Made by a program: the position numbers and the translations under genes. From Pelargonium cotyledonis (Eukaryota; Streptophyta; Magnoliopsida; Geraniales; Geraniaceae): a stretch of DNA of 27,872 bases. The notes under the pieces are model-generated. The model searched no databases. It worked only from the letters and a program-made list of their open reading frames with translations, and was not told where the DNA came from. Of the stretch, positions 1 to 11,019 are shown in pieces (position 1 is the stretch's first letter; every line of letters starts with the position of its first letter). The stretch lies in NCBI GenBank assembly GCA_036897625.1, contig JAYMTA010000493.1:1-27872 (forward strand), read 5' to 3'.

Positions 1-103
1 CACCAAGCTGGAGGGTCAGCAGGCGTGCAAGGCTGGAGGGTCAGCGAGTGCGCAAGGCCAGAGGGTCAGCAAGCGTGCAAGGCCAGAGGGTTAGCGAGCG
101 CAC
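1..103. repeat. 25-bp tandem repeat array, cut by the window start
   Basis: Four successive units start at 7, 32, 57 and 82. Each begins GCTGGAGGGTCAGC or GCCAGAGGGTCAGC and ends GTGCAAG or GCGCAAG. The last unit decays near 103. The first six bases look like the end of a preceding unit, so the array probably extends to the left. It is GC-rich, unlike the AT-rich DNA around it. No coding role is visible. Confidence 0.8.
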
Positions 104-325
104 ATTTCCAACTCAGGTCAGACCCGGGTTAGGCGACCTAGACATTTTAGTCCTGCCACGTGGCATCTTCTGAGTTGTTGAAGGACTTATGATTTTTTGG
201 GTAGCATCAGCACTCAATTGGGTATGAAATAAATAGTCTGGTACTCAATTTGGCACAATAAAGATTTGAGTACTAAATTGGGCATTTGGCCATAGTTTGG
301 GTACCGAAAAAAGGGTTATCCCTAA
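104..325. repeat. Dispersed repeat with recurring 'lagging ACTCAATTGGGTA' phrases, probably inserted into the gag-protease relic
   Basis: This AT-rich stretch repeats variants of 'actcaattgggta', 'actcaatttgg' and 'actaaattggg' and ends near a 'gggttatcccta' block. Such phrasing is typical of non-autonomous plant transposable elements. Just to its right (from about 320) the minus-strand protease relic begins in mid-domain, so this repeat probably interrupts the retroelement. No terminal repeats or target duplication could be fixed, so the family is unknown. Confidence 0.4.
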
Positions 326-2311
326 TAGTAACGATCTTTTGTGACGTCCTTATTTTGATCTTCTGATGAAGTATTGAATGCACAACGCCATTTGAATGCA
401 ACCATAGTTGTCTTAGAAACAAGTTATAGGTTGCTGATATATCCAATACTTGAAATTCCATTTTGTTTTCTATGTCGCCTACCTACATTTTGACTTCTAA
501 TATTCCCAGCACATTGCAGCGATAGTTGTCATAAGCCCGTACAATATGACTAGAGAGTTTAAAGTCGCTCGTCTCGAATCCCAAACTGACTGCGTTTTGT
601 AATGGGCATACATTTAAGATAGGTCTATTATCCACAACTGATAGGAGAATAGCATTTTCTTGATTTCCACAGTGATGTGAAGCAATTTGTTATGTTCCAA
701 GCCTTCTAGTAGTAAGTCATGATCCCCAAAAGCTATTAAGCAAGTCTTTGCGCCCATATCTTTTCCGAATAATCCATCGGGTACGACTTGCTTGTGAGGT
801 TTGGATTCCAGCACCAACTCCAAGGTGAAGATATTTTCCTATGTTTTTCTCATTTGCTTCAAGACGAGATTTTCTACTTCACTTCTTTCAACGGTTGTAG
901 GGTGACTGACCTCAGGATCAGTAACATGTCTTTCCATCTCGAGGGTTTTTAGGGTCTTCCACTTCATGTCTAATCGCCATACTTTTGTTGTCACTGGGAT
1001 CATAAACATCCAAAAATGTTATAATCTCCTGTATCCCTTGAAATTGTAATCGAAGCCACCAAGCTGGGAAAGCATTCTAACTTCCTGCTTACAATGGTTC
1101 CATTACCCTTGCACTACTATACACGATTTCTCACAATGGGGCCCTCTAGGTATAAGAGATCACATGAGGTGAATTAGATTGAGTTAGTCGAGTTGTAACC
1201 ATTTTGTCTCAATAACATTATACATGGTGGATGAGTTCTTCTATAGTCCGACAACGAGTTTCCATACACACTCAAGTTTTCAAAAAGCTTTGGAATTTTG
1301 CCTTGATCAAATAGGTTCTCAGTCTCGTGTTTCAGCCCAAAGAAATTCTCTATTGAGTGTCCCCTACTTTGATGAAATTCGCAGTAATTGCTCTTCAACC
1401 ACCACGAGGGTAGTGGATTTGGAGATGGTTTAGGTGTTAATGATTACAATAACTTTTCCTTGATGAACTTCTCTAAGGTTTTAGCATAAGATATCTCCAA
1501 TTGATTAAAAAAATACGAGTCACACCACTGTTTCTTAGAGTTGTAATTTCTTCTTGTTGTTTTCTATGGATATTACGCCTGACCGTACTAGTTCTTTCTC
1601 CAATGAATTTAAGTTTTTTTTTATATGTTATACCAATCATGTCGTTCTGTAGGGCTTCCCAGACTTTCTTTCCCAAATATATTAGTTGATCAAAAGACGT
1701 GGTTGTGTTAGGAAACATGTTGTTATAATACAAGGCTCCGAATTATGAGTGACCAGACGCAGTTGTTATTCTCAGTAGGCCTAGTAATCATTAAAACAAT
1801 TTTTCTTTTTAACGAGCGACAAAGTCAACATAGGGTTTGTTGAGCATCTGTTTCATCATCTCCAAATCTTGGATTGTGATTTCTACAATCAGGTTGAAGT
1901 TATATTGGGTCAAAAAATCATTAGTCATTGTATTCTAATTAGACATGACAGTTTCATCTTTGGATAAGTACCACTTTAAAACCTCCCTTTTTAGAGTGAG
2001 GGAAAAGCAAAATGATCACCTCATTTGAGAGACCTAGGGATCACATAGTTCCTACATATTGCCATTGATGGTAATAAGGATATTTGATCCCACGGGAAAG
2101 GTCTAATTTATGCATTTTAATTCCGTCCAGGAGTTTTACTTCTGGGTAGGGACACAAGTCATCAATCTCTACCATATAGTCTTCAAACCCTTGTCATTTC
2201 CTTATAACAGTCAGCATTCTTTCAATCTTTTGCACAACAGACTTTATCCCAGCTACTATGCTAGTGAGTTCGATGATAACTTTCTTGTCTTCCTTAATAG
2301 CTTCTCTACTT

Positions 2312-2353
<42 letters not shown>

Positions 2354-2600
2354 TTTTATTGGCGAGGTAATTAGTAAGATCATCATTATAAATTCCTCAG
2401 GGCTTTTTCAAGTGACATATTCACCTCCCAAATCGACTACCTTTTTCCTTTGAGTTATCTCTACATAAGCAATCCTATTCTCTAGAGCGTGGTTAGCTAC
2501 TTAGTTCTTGATGAGCATATTCATGACATTTCTGATTGTTGGTTCGACACCAACTATGGGCTTTAATTCCATGGAAACTGTTTCTTTTGAGCTAGTTCTC
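320..2600 (-). mobile_element. Decayed Ty3/gypsy-type LTR retrotransposon fragment: gag core and aspartic protease
   Basis: Read on the minus strand, the fragment shows recognisable blocks in the right order. At about 2200-1800 is the gag core, with LTLKREVLKWYL, FLTQYNFNL and LNKPYVDFVAR. At about 1720-1650 is a gag tail (TTTSFDQLIYLGKKVWEAL). At about 1390-1290 is a zinc-knuckle-like region (YCEFHQSRGHS). At about 640-320 is a retropepsin with VDNRPILNVCPL, VRAYDNYRCNVLG and LDISATYNLFLRQLWLH. In-frame stops and frame shifts occur in every block, so nothing is functional. The protease active site reads D-N-R where the family has D-N-G or D-S/T-G. No reverse transcriptase or integrase follows because the fragment ends at the repeat near 320, and no LTR pair could be assigned. 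Orientation and family type are firm; the outer limits are approximate. Confidence 0.75.
2316..2351. repeat. (TC)18 dinucleotide microsatellite
   Basis: About 36 bases of uninterrupted TC repeat lie inside the retroelement relic. It is a simple-sequence repeat of a length likely to vary between individuals. Confidence 0.95.
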
Positions 2601-3650
2601 GACAAATATGATAACTCTTCAACTGGTATGCTTTCAACGATACTAGTAGAATTGTGAAAGATGCCCCTCTCTTACAGATTCAAATTGTTCTCATCACTGA
2701 CACTATCAAAACTAGGAAGACTTCTCAGAACGTAATCGAGATCTGAATCTTTACCACTCGATACCACATAACTACTATACCCTTATGCAATCAGTCTTTC
2801 TTTCAGTGTGATCGTGTGATCCCATTGAAAGAGGTGCGAGATAGGTCCATCGAGTTCGTGTGATCCCGTCCTTTAATAAATGACGGTGATAATGATTTTA
2901 TAGAGTATGATGGAGTGTTGAGATGGATGTGTAGGTATAGATTGTGAATGTTGGATTTTAGTTTTAGGGTTAAGAAATGGGGTAAAATGGCAGGAATAGA
3001 GTGGTTGGGGGTGATGAGGCTACATGAGATATCTTGGTGTCAAAGCTCCTTTCGAAGAGGAGAAAGATGACAAGTTTGAGTTGGATCAGTTAAATCCAAA
3101 TTGAACCAAACCAAACTGATTTAATTGAAAAGAAACGATGGATTAAGCTGGATTAGAGGTTATATGGATTTTGAAAGAAAATAGGCCAAATTGATAATTC
3201 AATTGGGTAGAAAAATAAAAATTAAACCGAATGACTACCTACTAATTGCGAGAATAATAATTATCTAAACGCCGAAAAATGACAGCTGCACAACAAAATA
3301 AAAATATGAAAAACCGACTCAAAATATGAAAGAGGACAAACACATAAATTATAAATAAAACAAGTAAAAGTTTGATCTTACATTTTCTCGATTTAAACTT
3401 ATCTTGTGACTTGCGATATCATTTTCATCACTACAATTTTTTGGGACACTTATTATTCGAACACTAAATCGGATATCCACACCTAAAACTTCTTTTTTAG
3501 AAAAGAAAAAATATGAAAAATAGTTGATTTCATTTGTTGTCTAAAGTTATCAGTTTTGAATCTCGACATTGGTACGCCTGTTTGTTGGTAAATAAAAGAA
3601 CATGAAAGGAAAGGGACATGTCACTTAAGTTTTAACACAATCCTATCCAT
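2600..3650. other. Non-coding stretch: retroelement flank and mTERF promoter region
   Basis: No convincing coding region is present. 2600-3100 is probably more of the decayed retroelement. 3100-3600 is AT-rich and forms the upstream region of the mTERF gene. A TAAATAAAA stretch near 3590 is a possible TATA-like element about 120 bases upstream of the start codon. I could not define a transcription start. Confidence 0.4.
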
Positions 3651-3713
3651 TTGGGGTGGGTGCAGGACAAGCTCTCTCCCTTGAGGGCAAAGCATAGTAA
3701 AGTAGCAAAAGAC

Positions 3714-6700
3714 ATGCTCTCATCCGCCACTATCCACTCTACTCTCGCTTCCTTTCCCCTCTTCCTCCGCCACCAACCTCTCCATTCCTCTTCCACTCTC
3801 TGTCTCTGCTCCGCCGTGAACGACCATGACCCCCACGCCGCCACCTCCGACGGCGACGGCCTCCAACCCCATCCCCGGAAACACAACTACAAACCCACAT
3901 CCCTCCCCCAAACCCCATTGTCTCCCGAAGACAAAGTCAGGATTCTGGAGCTGTCCCTCGTCACCAAGCGAACTCCGCAATTCCCTGGCTCAATCTTCGT
4001 CCAGTCTCCGGGCGACGCCGACGTCGCCTCCTCTCTCCCTCCCCTCAATACTCTCTTCCGGGACAGACCCGACCACGCCGACGATGTTGTCGGCGAGGAT
4101 ATGCTCATGCGGGCCGTTGACATTCGCCGTAACGTGACCACCGAGATTTTGAGGGAAGCGCTGATGAAGAAGGGAAAGTTCGGGATCAGGTATGCCGCTA
4201 ATTTGGTCTCTAGCTTGGCTGATTTCATCGACTATGTCATGATTGCAGCCGCCGCCATGAAGCGCCAGCCGGAGTTCTCGAGCTGGTCCTTCAATCTTCG
4301 CGCCAAGACTGTCATTCAGGAATCCGAGGTCGTGCCACTCATAAGGTACGAGGACTCAAGCACTCACAATTTTGCTCTCTGTTTGTAGTTGTGTATTCAA
4401 GACACGGGTTATGATATGGTTCATAATGGGCCAAATTTACTACATTTAGTGTTTGATGATTTCTGGGTTGTTTTTAACTTTAAAGAATTTGAACCATAAT
4501 TGGCTCTGTAGGTGGTTGAAACACAATTCTCAGTCGTACATCCGAATCGGAAAGCTTATATCTATGACAAAAGGAAACCTTAAGTCCATAAGACTCCTGG
4601 CCGAATGGCTGAATAGTGTTGGTGTGAGGGGGGAGTTTCTTGGGTCTGTGATGTTGAGAGCAGGAGACAATATTTTTCAGCGTAGCCTTGAAGAATTAGA
4701 TGAAATTGTTGAGTATTTGGAAAGCAAAGGAGTGAGAGGGGAGTGGATGGGTTATGTCATAAGCCGGTGTCCTGGATTGTTGTGTTGCAGCATGGAGGAA
4801 TTGAGAACTCGAGTGGCGTTTTACGTGGACATGGGCATGAATGATCATGATTTTGGTACAATGGTTTTTGATTGTCCAAAGGCACTTGGCTATTTAACTT
4901 TGGAAGAGATGACACAGAAGGTATTAACTTTATTCAAACACCTTTTGTGTACCAGCTATTTATCCTTCGCTTTGCACAATTATCAAGTATGGTCTATAGA
5001 TAAGTTGCTATTTGGGATTGTATGTGTTAGTAGCACATCTGCTGAGCCGATGTATAATCTTACAATAGGGTGCTGCTCTTCTTCTTCCAGGTTAATTATC
5101 TGAAGGAGTTTGGTCTCCATAACGAACAAGTTGGCAAATTACTGGCATTTAAGCCAGAACTGATGTGTTGTAGCATTGAGGAGAGATGGAAGCCTCTTGT
5201 TAAGTATCTGTACTACCTTGGGATTTCTCGTATGGGTATGAGGAAAATACTTGTCGTCAAGCCAATGGTTTTCTGTATTGATTTGGAATCAAACATTGTG
5301 CAAAAGGTGAGTCATGACTGGGCATACTATTTATATATCACAGAACAGCTTGTATTATGAAGTTGAATGCATTTATGCTTTATTCTTTCTCACTAGCATC
5401 ATTTGTTTTAATCTTTCCTTTCTCTTAATTGTTTCTAGTTGTTGAATTCATTTACAGATTCACATGTACAACACACTCAACAATTATAAACTGGAAATAT
5501 GATACTGATTAATGCAAGCGTTATTGTTATGCTCTATAATGGGAATGATGACACATATTTTCATGAAGGTGCGATTTTTTCAAGACTTGGGTATTCAAAA
5601 TGATGCCATTGGCAAAATGCTTGTGACGTTTCCTCCACTACTGACGTACAGCCTCCTCAAGAAAATTCGGCCTGTGGTTTGTTCTTTTCTTAATTACTTT
5701 TGTTTTTTCGTCCTTTTGTTTTCAGCTTACAGTATCGTTTCATCAGTTACCCTACCTGCTTCTAACTCCATATTGTTGATAAGAGGTTCTTGATTTTAAC
5801 TTTTGATTTTCACATTTAAGTTTGTGAGCAGAGTCTTATTGAATAAAATACAGGAGGAGCTTTTAAATGTGTCACCTACTACTTTCATGAATGTTTAGAA
5901 AAGATGCTTGAAGAAATTTTCATGTAACTCTGCATTTAACGTGGTATGAATGTATGATAAATTGATAAATGATATGAAAGTTCTGCTTTGTCTTTGTTAA
6001 GTTGTGTAATATGCTTTGAGAGGGGTTGATGATATCCATATTACTCAGATATTTGGATATAAGAGTCTTTGGCTATAATAATTGTGTTCATGGTCAGAAA
6101 GTGAATATCATTCAACTAGAGTTGATTTGAAAGCTATCATCGTGATGCTGTTCTCTGCTTGAGAGATTATGATGATAGTTATTTTTATGAATTATGCATT
6201 CTTGAACTATTTTGATGTGAAGAGATCTCTATGTTCCCACGTATTCAGTTGTAAGTATTATGGGAATAGTTCTTTGACTTAGGAGTATAAGGCGTAGAAC
6301 CATGATATCATCGTATTTCACACCCTGACCCACTGTAATTGGATAATCATACAGGTCATATTCTTGATGACTAGAGCTGGAATCACACAGACAGATATTG
6401 CAAAGGTAATAGCCCTAGCGCCACAGCTATTGGGGTGCAGCATAGCGAACAAGCTTGAGGTTAATATGAAATATTTTCTGTCCCTTGGCATAAGTATCCG
6501 ACAATTGGGTGCAATGATTGCTGATTTTCCTATGCTGCTGCGATACAATATAGATGTCCTTCGTCCAAAATACCAATACTTGCGGAGAACAATGGTCCGC
6601 CCCTTGCTGGACGCCATTGAGTTTCCAAGGTGAATAGCATACATTCTGACATGTTACCTTTATGTTAATCAACAATCATCCCCTTATTACCTCAGTTGAT

Positions 6701-7404
6701 TCTTTATTTGGTTTGATGACTGAGCCGAGCCAGTCATTACTACAAGGCTGAGTATAATATAAAAGTAGGCCACGAGAAAATAGATAAACCATACAGGTGA
6801 CTAGAAATCAATTTATAATGTTTCTTCCAATGAATATCTGATTTGTTTGGAGAGAAAATGGCTTTACCAATTTGCTAAAATTTTCAGTTCTGAGAATTGC
6901 TTTTTGATAACTGGTTCAATATTTTTAGCTCAGATTTGAACTGAACATATCTTAAGCATATATCAATACTTCCCTTGTTTCAGGGTTTCTTTTAAATTGC
7001 TCTTTCCTTTTATTAGCTTCCTTCCTTTGAAACTGATCGTCATTGGGGAAAAAACTATCAACAGGTTTTTCAGCTATTCTCTTGAAGGCCGAATAATTCC
7101 CAGGCACAAGATTTTGGTGGAGAATCGGATCAACTTTAAATTACACCACATGTTAGCTTCCACAGATGACGAGTTCAAAAGGAAGGTTGTGGCCGCTGTG
7201 GATAGGCGCATAAGATTTGAATCTTCTGTCAAGGCGAGAACTATCTCGGGTTCTCTTCTAATAATGGCTGGTGAAGTTGTTCCTCGAGATTCTGAGTCAC
7301 CTGATTGCTCAATTATAAAAACAGAATCAAGCTGTCCAGGAACCAAAGAATCAATAAGCCCTTCTCTGACCGAATCAACCATTCAAACCCCGCACCATTT
7401 CTAA
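3714..7404 (+). CDS. MTERF2: mTERF family protein, chloroplast-targeted, mTERF2/EMB2219-like (six exons)
   Basis: Exons: 3714-4345, 4512-4920, 5091-5306, 5569-5676, 6355-6629 and 7065-7404. All junctions are GT-AG and phases agree, giving 1980 nt and 659 aa. The start is the first ATG (3714). The open frame extends upstream only from a TTG. The N-terminus (MLSSATIHSTLASFPLFLRH) is rich in Ser/Thr with few acidic residues, as in a chloroplast transit peptide. Residues about 210-560 hold successive mTERF helical repeats recognisable by the pattern LG(I/L)...(I/V)...P.LL, for example DFGTMVFDCPKALGYL and IRQLGAMIADFPMLLRY. The LRPKYQYLRRTM block and the FFSYSLEGRIIPRH ending match what I recall of Arabidopsis EMB2219. 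mTERF proteins bind nucleic acid and act in organellar transcription, splicing or RNA maturation; the Arabidopsis gene is embryo-essential. The C-terminal tail beyond about residue 610 is low-complexity and divergent. The family call is firm; the orthologue name is likely. Confidence 0.88.
5677..6354 (+). other. Long intron 4 of the mTERF gene
   Basis: This 678-base AT-rich intron lies between donor GTTTGT and an acceptor ending ATACAG. No coding or repeat structure was recognised inside it. Confidence 0.8.
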
Positions 7405-8300
7405 TGTGAATTCTGTGCATCAATTTTTAATGTATATATGTGCATTTTATAGTAATTTCAAATATGGAATGTTGTTATTTGTAGGCTGTTTGTTACATGT
7501 AAAGCTAGGAGTTGGACACTTAAAACCCCTTCACAAAATATAGATTCTTAGTGTAAATTTTGTTTTCTGTTATATTTTTCAGTATTGTGATGCAGAAGAA
7601 GACACAGGCAGAAGAGATGGATAAAAATATGATGTTCTTGTAATGCCAATAGAGAATGAAGAAATTAGTGAAAGCTAGTTATGAGTTGCAAGAATAACTT
7701 GTGGATATGAAACTAGGGGTGTTCACGAACAGTTTACCCGCTTGTTTATCTATGTTTGGGGCAGCCCCGCACACCACGGTTTGGTGAAAATGAATCTGTA
7801 CACAGCCCATACATAATAATGTATTCTTTGTGTGCGGTTTATGGGCAGGTTCACGGGTTAATGACGAACCTTTGTACATAATGGGTTTTGGTTCAGTCTA
7901 CATTTTACTTGCATAAATCCATACTTTTACTGTAGTACGTTAAAGTTGAGCGACATCTAAGTTATCTTCATCAAATGTAGCAATTTTAGAGGCATGTTTT
8001 TTCACTTTTTAAGAGTTGAACCAGATTTGCTATTAACTAATGACATTTAGTATAAGTCTTATTTATGAAATTAAGTAATAAGTAGTTCACTAATAATCTT
8101 CTACTATTACACTTTAACTAATGTATTATAGATATAATAAGGTTCAATGTAGGACAAATTATTATTTTATATAATAGCATTTCACTTCATTTTTATGAGT
8201 TTCCGTTATGAGACTTTTATACTTTTTTTCTTCTTCCAATGTGAGATTTTCTTTTTCTTTTCTTTCATCTTACTCGTAACTTACTATTATTAATTTTTCA
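7405..8300. other. mTERF 3' UTR and AT-rich intergenic DNA with a repeat relic
   Basis: 7405-7650 is presumably the 3' UTR. No clear AATAAA site was found. From about 7710 a stretch beginning AGGGGTGTTCACGAAC and containing CACGGGTTAATGACGAACC resembles short plant transposon ends carrying GGGGTGTTCACGGGTT-type termini (probably hAT-like MITEs). The matching far end was not found. 7950-8300 is AT-rich with nothing recognisable. Confidence 0.4.
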
Positions 8301-8379
8301 TCATCGAATAATTTACAAGTTTGAAATGTTGTAATTATTTAGTTGTGATTTTAACTAAGTTAAACTCTATATATAGCAT

Positions 8380-9300
8380 ATTGATGTGCCTGTTTGATGC
8401 AAGTCAAAACAAATACACTAGAATGTTTGTTGTTTTGTCCACGTACCAAAAATCATCTTATATAAATGTTCAAGTTCTAAGTCCATGTGTTCAAATTGTC
8501 CAACTATTTAATGTTCAAGTGTTCAATGTTCAAGATTCTCACTCCAAGTCAAAGTTTGCCTCGTGTCTTGCTTCAGACTTGTGATTTGCGTGGACACAAC
8601 ACACGAAAAAAAGAGGTATCCGGGACGCTGGCTCAGGCGTGAGAATAAGTTCTCAGCCAGTTCGTAGAGAGCATTTGAGAGACAAAGTAAGAGAGAAAGC
8701 TAAAGAGAAAAAGTTAATAGCTAAAATGTTAGATCCTTCTCTATTAATATTACTAATAGAGGGGTTTATATACTTCCATCCAAAAGGTGTCACGTGCCGT
8801 CGTGCGATTGGTCGGTTGGTTGAGACGGGGTCCACTTGTGACTTGAGTCTCTTGTCTCCCGGGTGCGTCGCTCGCGCGCTAGGCGTACTCAAGGTCTCCC
8901 ACACGACTTGTACGTGGTTGGGTGCATTTCAGAGTCTTTACCGTACCAGGGGGGTCGGGGGGCGGTTGGGGGGCGGTTTGTTGATTGTATGTTGAAGTGC
9001 TTGTTTGATGATGGAGTTTGCTCATTTGTTTGTCTCATGGTGAGTCTTATTGCTTTGACAACGAGCTTGCGAACAAGGCTCGTTGAAAAGGTTGAAATGG
9101 CCTTGTAAGCTAGCCTTGCAAAGAATCTTGTAAATGAGGATTGTAAATGAGCCTTGTATTTTCTCTTTTCTAAATTTTACACGTTAAAGAAAACTTCATG
9201 ATCTCCAACTCCAAGGCGGTAACTTCGGATGTCGAATATTTACTCAATTAAATTGTATTTTAAGGTCTAAAATAAGTTCATGCATGTAAAGAGATACGTC
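8380..9300. repeat. Probable retroelement or other repeat remnant with a GC-rich core
   Basis: The block contains degenerate direct repeats of TGTTCAAG (8466-8540). A purine-rich stretch with a TTTATATA box follows (about 8763-8770), then an unusually GC-rich stretch (8780-8985) unlike the flanks. Promoter-like TATA followed by a GC-rich region would fit an LTR, but I could not find TG/CA ends, a partner LTR, a primer-binding site or any coding remnant. The short open frames here do not resemble any protein I know. Confidence 0.3.
8949..8978 (+). other. Potential G-quadruplex: three G6 runs with short spacers
   Basis: G6 runs occupy 8949-8954, 8957-8962 and 8968-8973, with GG doublets at 8964-8965 and 8975-8976. 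The spacers are 1-2 bases apart from one TT. This density of G tracts in an AT-rich region is exceptional. Whether it folds depends on splitting of the six-base runs. Confidence 0.6.
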
Positions 9301-9359
9301 GACCCCTATATGAAATAGGATGACAAAACATAAACTAGTATGCCATGACATTTCGTTTA

Positions 9360-10540
9360 AAGAAAATTGTCATGACCAGTTTCATGGGTGTGGGGGGAAG
9401 CCCACGATTTTTTTTTTGGTTAAGGGCATCAATGACACTCAAACTTTGCGCAAAGTATAATTGTACAAGAATTAGTACCCAAATTTTGATTTTGAACTCA
9501 ATTGAGTACCCACTGTCAATGACCGTTACCCGCTCTATTAACTCCATGCCAACTCACTTATTTTGCTTTGACGTGGTTTTTTATTTTTTATTTTTTTGCG
9601 CTGACGCGGATAATTTGTTTAAATTTTTTTTTCTAAATAGGAGTTCATCCGCAAAATTCAACCCATAAACTTTACAATTGCCGGAAAATTAACCTTTGAA
9701 CTTTTCGGCGACAAAAAAAATCAATATTGTGTACAATAAGATCTGTCAGACTACCAAAGCCAAAAGTATAATGTTGTTTTAATCAAAAACAACAATTACA
9801 AATCTGAATCAAAACAAACTTATATTAGAAACAAAATCTCAATCAAAAGCAACCATCCAAAATCAAAATCAAAATCAAATAGTATCGTCGATCTGAGACA
9901 GATCCAGCGCCGACCCCGCCATTATCCGGTTGATGTAGACATTGGAGTAGAGCTCGTGTCGACGGTAACGGACTTACATGCGACAGTGACTTTTGGGCGT
10001 CTGTGCGACCCATTTGACGGCCAGAGACGCTTGCGTCCCCGGCTTATGCCCGTCCGTCTGGTCTGTCCCCGAGCGTCTCCGAAGGAGGTGAAGCAGAGTT
10101 GTCTCCGGCAAAGAGGAGGCCGCAGAAACAGAGGAATCTTCGCTGGCGACGAGCTCCCCGTGCTCGATCTGAGGGTAACAAGCTCACCTTCTCCGGCTTC
10201 GCATTCTTCATATCTGGCGATGGTGCTCACGGACGACGATGACGTTCTTCAGATCTTCGGCGACCTTACTTGGCAAACTCACGGCGACGACAGGGAGGTC
10301 AGGGTCAAGGCAAATCTCCGGCCTCTACCTCTCTCTGTCGGCGGCTCCAGCTCTCTCTCTCGTTGTCGGCAAAAACAACAGAAGTCTGATGAGAGTGACA
10401 ACGGAGAGAAACCGTTTGGATTTTTTTATTTTTTTAATAACAAAAAATTATTATATCCATGTCATTAAGTGAAATCATGCCCAAACGAGCCACGTCATAA
10501 AAAATAAGAGAAACTAGTAATACATGTGCAGCAAACACGT
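9360..10540. repeat. Non-autonomous transposon-like block with a GC-rich core
   Basis: AT-rich flanks (9400-9900 with 'actcaattgagtaccc' phrases, and 10420-10540) enclose a GC-rich core (9900-10400). The core is open on both strands (170 aa on plus from 9956, 102 aa on minus from 10230). The left flank shares its phrasing with the repeat at 104-325. Neither translation resembles a known protein and both are Arg/Ser-rich, as expected from unselected GC-rich DNA. A transposon carrying captured host sequence (Pack-type) is possible, but I see no terminal inverted repeats. Confidence 0.35.
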
Positions 10541-10698
10541 GTGTTCCATGTGTGGTAAGGAATGATCTAGACGGTCCATTTTTGTTGGGATATGAGCCAA
10601 GTTATATGACTCATCTATTAACCGGGTTTTGGGCGGGTTATACCTACAATATACCTAACCTACCTAGCTGCTTTTACAAAGTGAGAGAGAGAAAACAA

Positions 10699-11018
10699 AG
10701 AGCAAAAAATGAGAACAAGATCCATAAGAGAAGAAGAAAAAATAGGAGATGAAGTAGTGAAGAGCGAAAAATCAGAATAAGATCCATAAGAGAAGAAGAA
10801 AAAACATGGGATGAAGAAGTGAAGAGCAAAAAATCATAACAAGATTCCTAAGAGAAGAAGAAAAAACAGGAGATGAAGGTATCGGGAAAGAGAATAAATC
10901 AGAAGAAGATGTAGAAGTGAAGAGAAAAATATCAGAAAAATATCTAGAAGATAAGAAGAAAAAACAGGGGATGAAGGTATTGGGAAAGAGAAAAAATCAA
11001 AAGAAAATGTAGAAGTGA
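10699..11018 (+). repeat. Purine-rich tandem array: two 62-bp units then two 98-bp units
   Basis: The units are 10699-10760, 10761-10822, 10823-10920 and 10921-11018. Each starts AGAG(C/A)(A/G)AAAA, contains AAGAGAAGAAGAAAAAA or a close variant, and ends with GTGA (AGTAGTGA in the first unit, AGAAGTGA in the others). The two longer units share a 36-base insertion (GGTAT[C/T]GGGAAAGAGAA...). The array is almost purely purine on the plus strand. It stops exactly where syntaxin-like coding sequence starts (11020). It is not a continuous open frame. Confidence 0.85.
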
Positions 11019-11019
11019 A

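Noticed and set aside
2110-2370. 86-codon plus-strand frame ending in a Ser-Leu run
   Set aside because: It is antisense to the gag relic, and the Ser-Leu run is the TC microsatellite translated.
3651-3713. N-terminal extension of the mTERF protein
   Set aside because: The frame opens here at a TTG, not an ATG. The first ATG at 3714 gives a plausible transit peptide.
10699-11018. CRISPR-like or satellite array
   Set aside because: Units are contiguous without unique spacers and the context is a plant nuclear genome. It is a plain tandem array.
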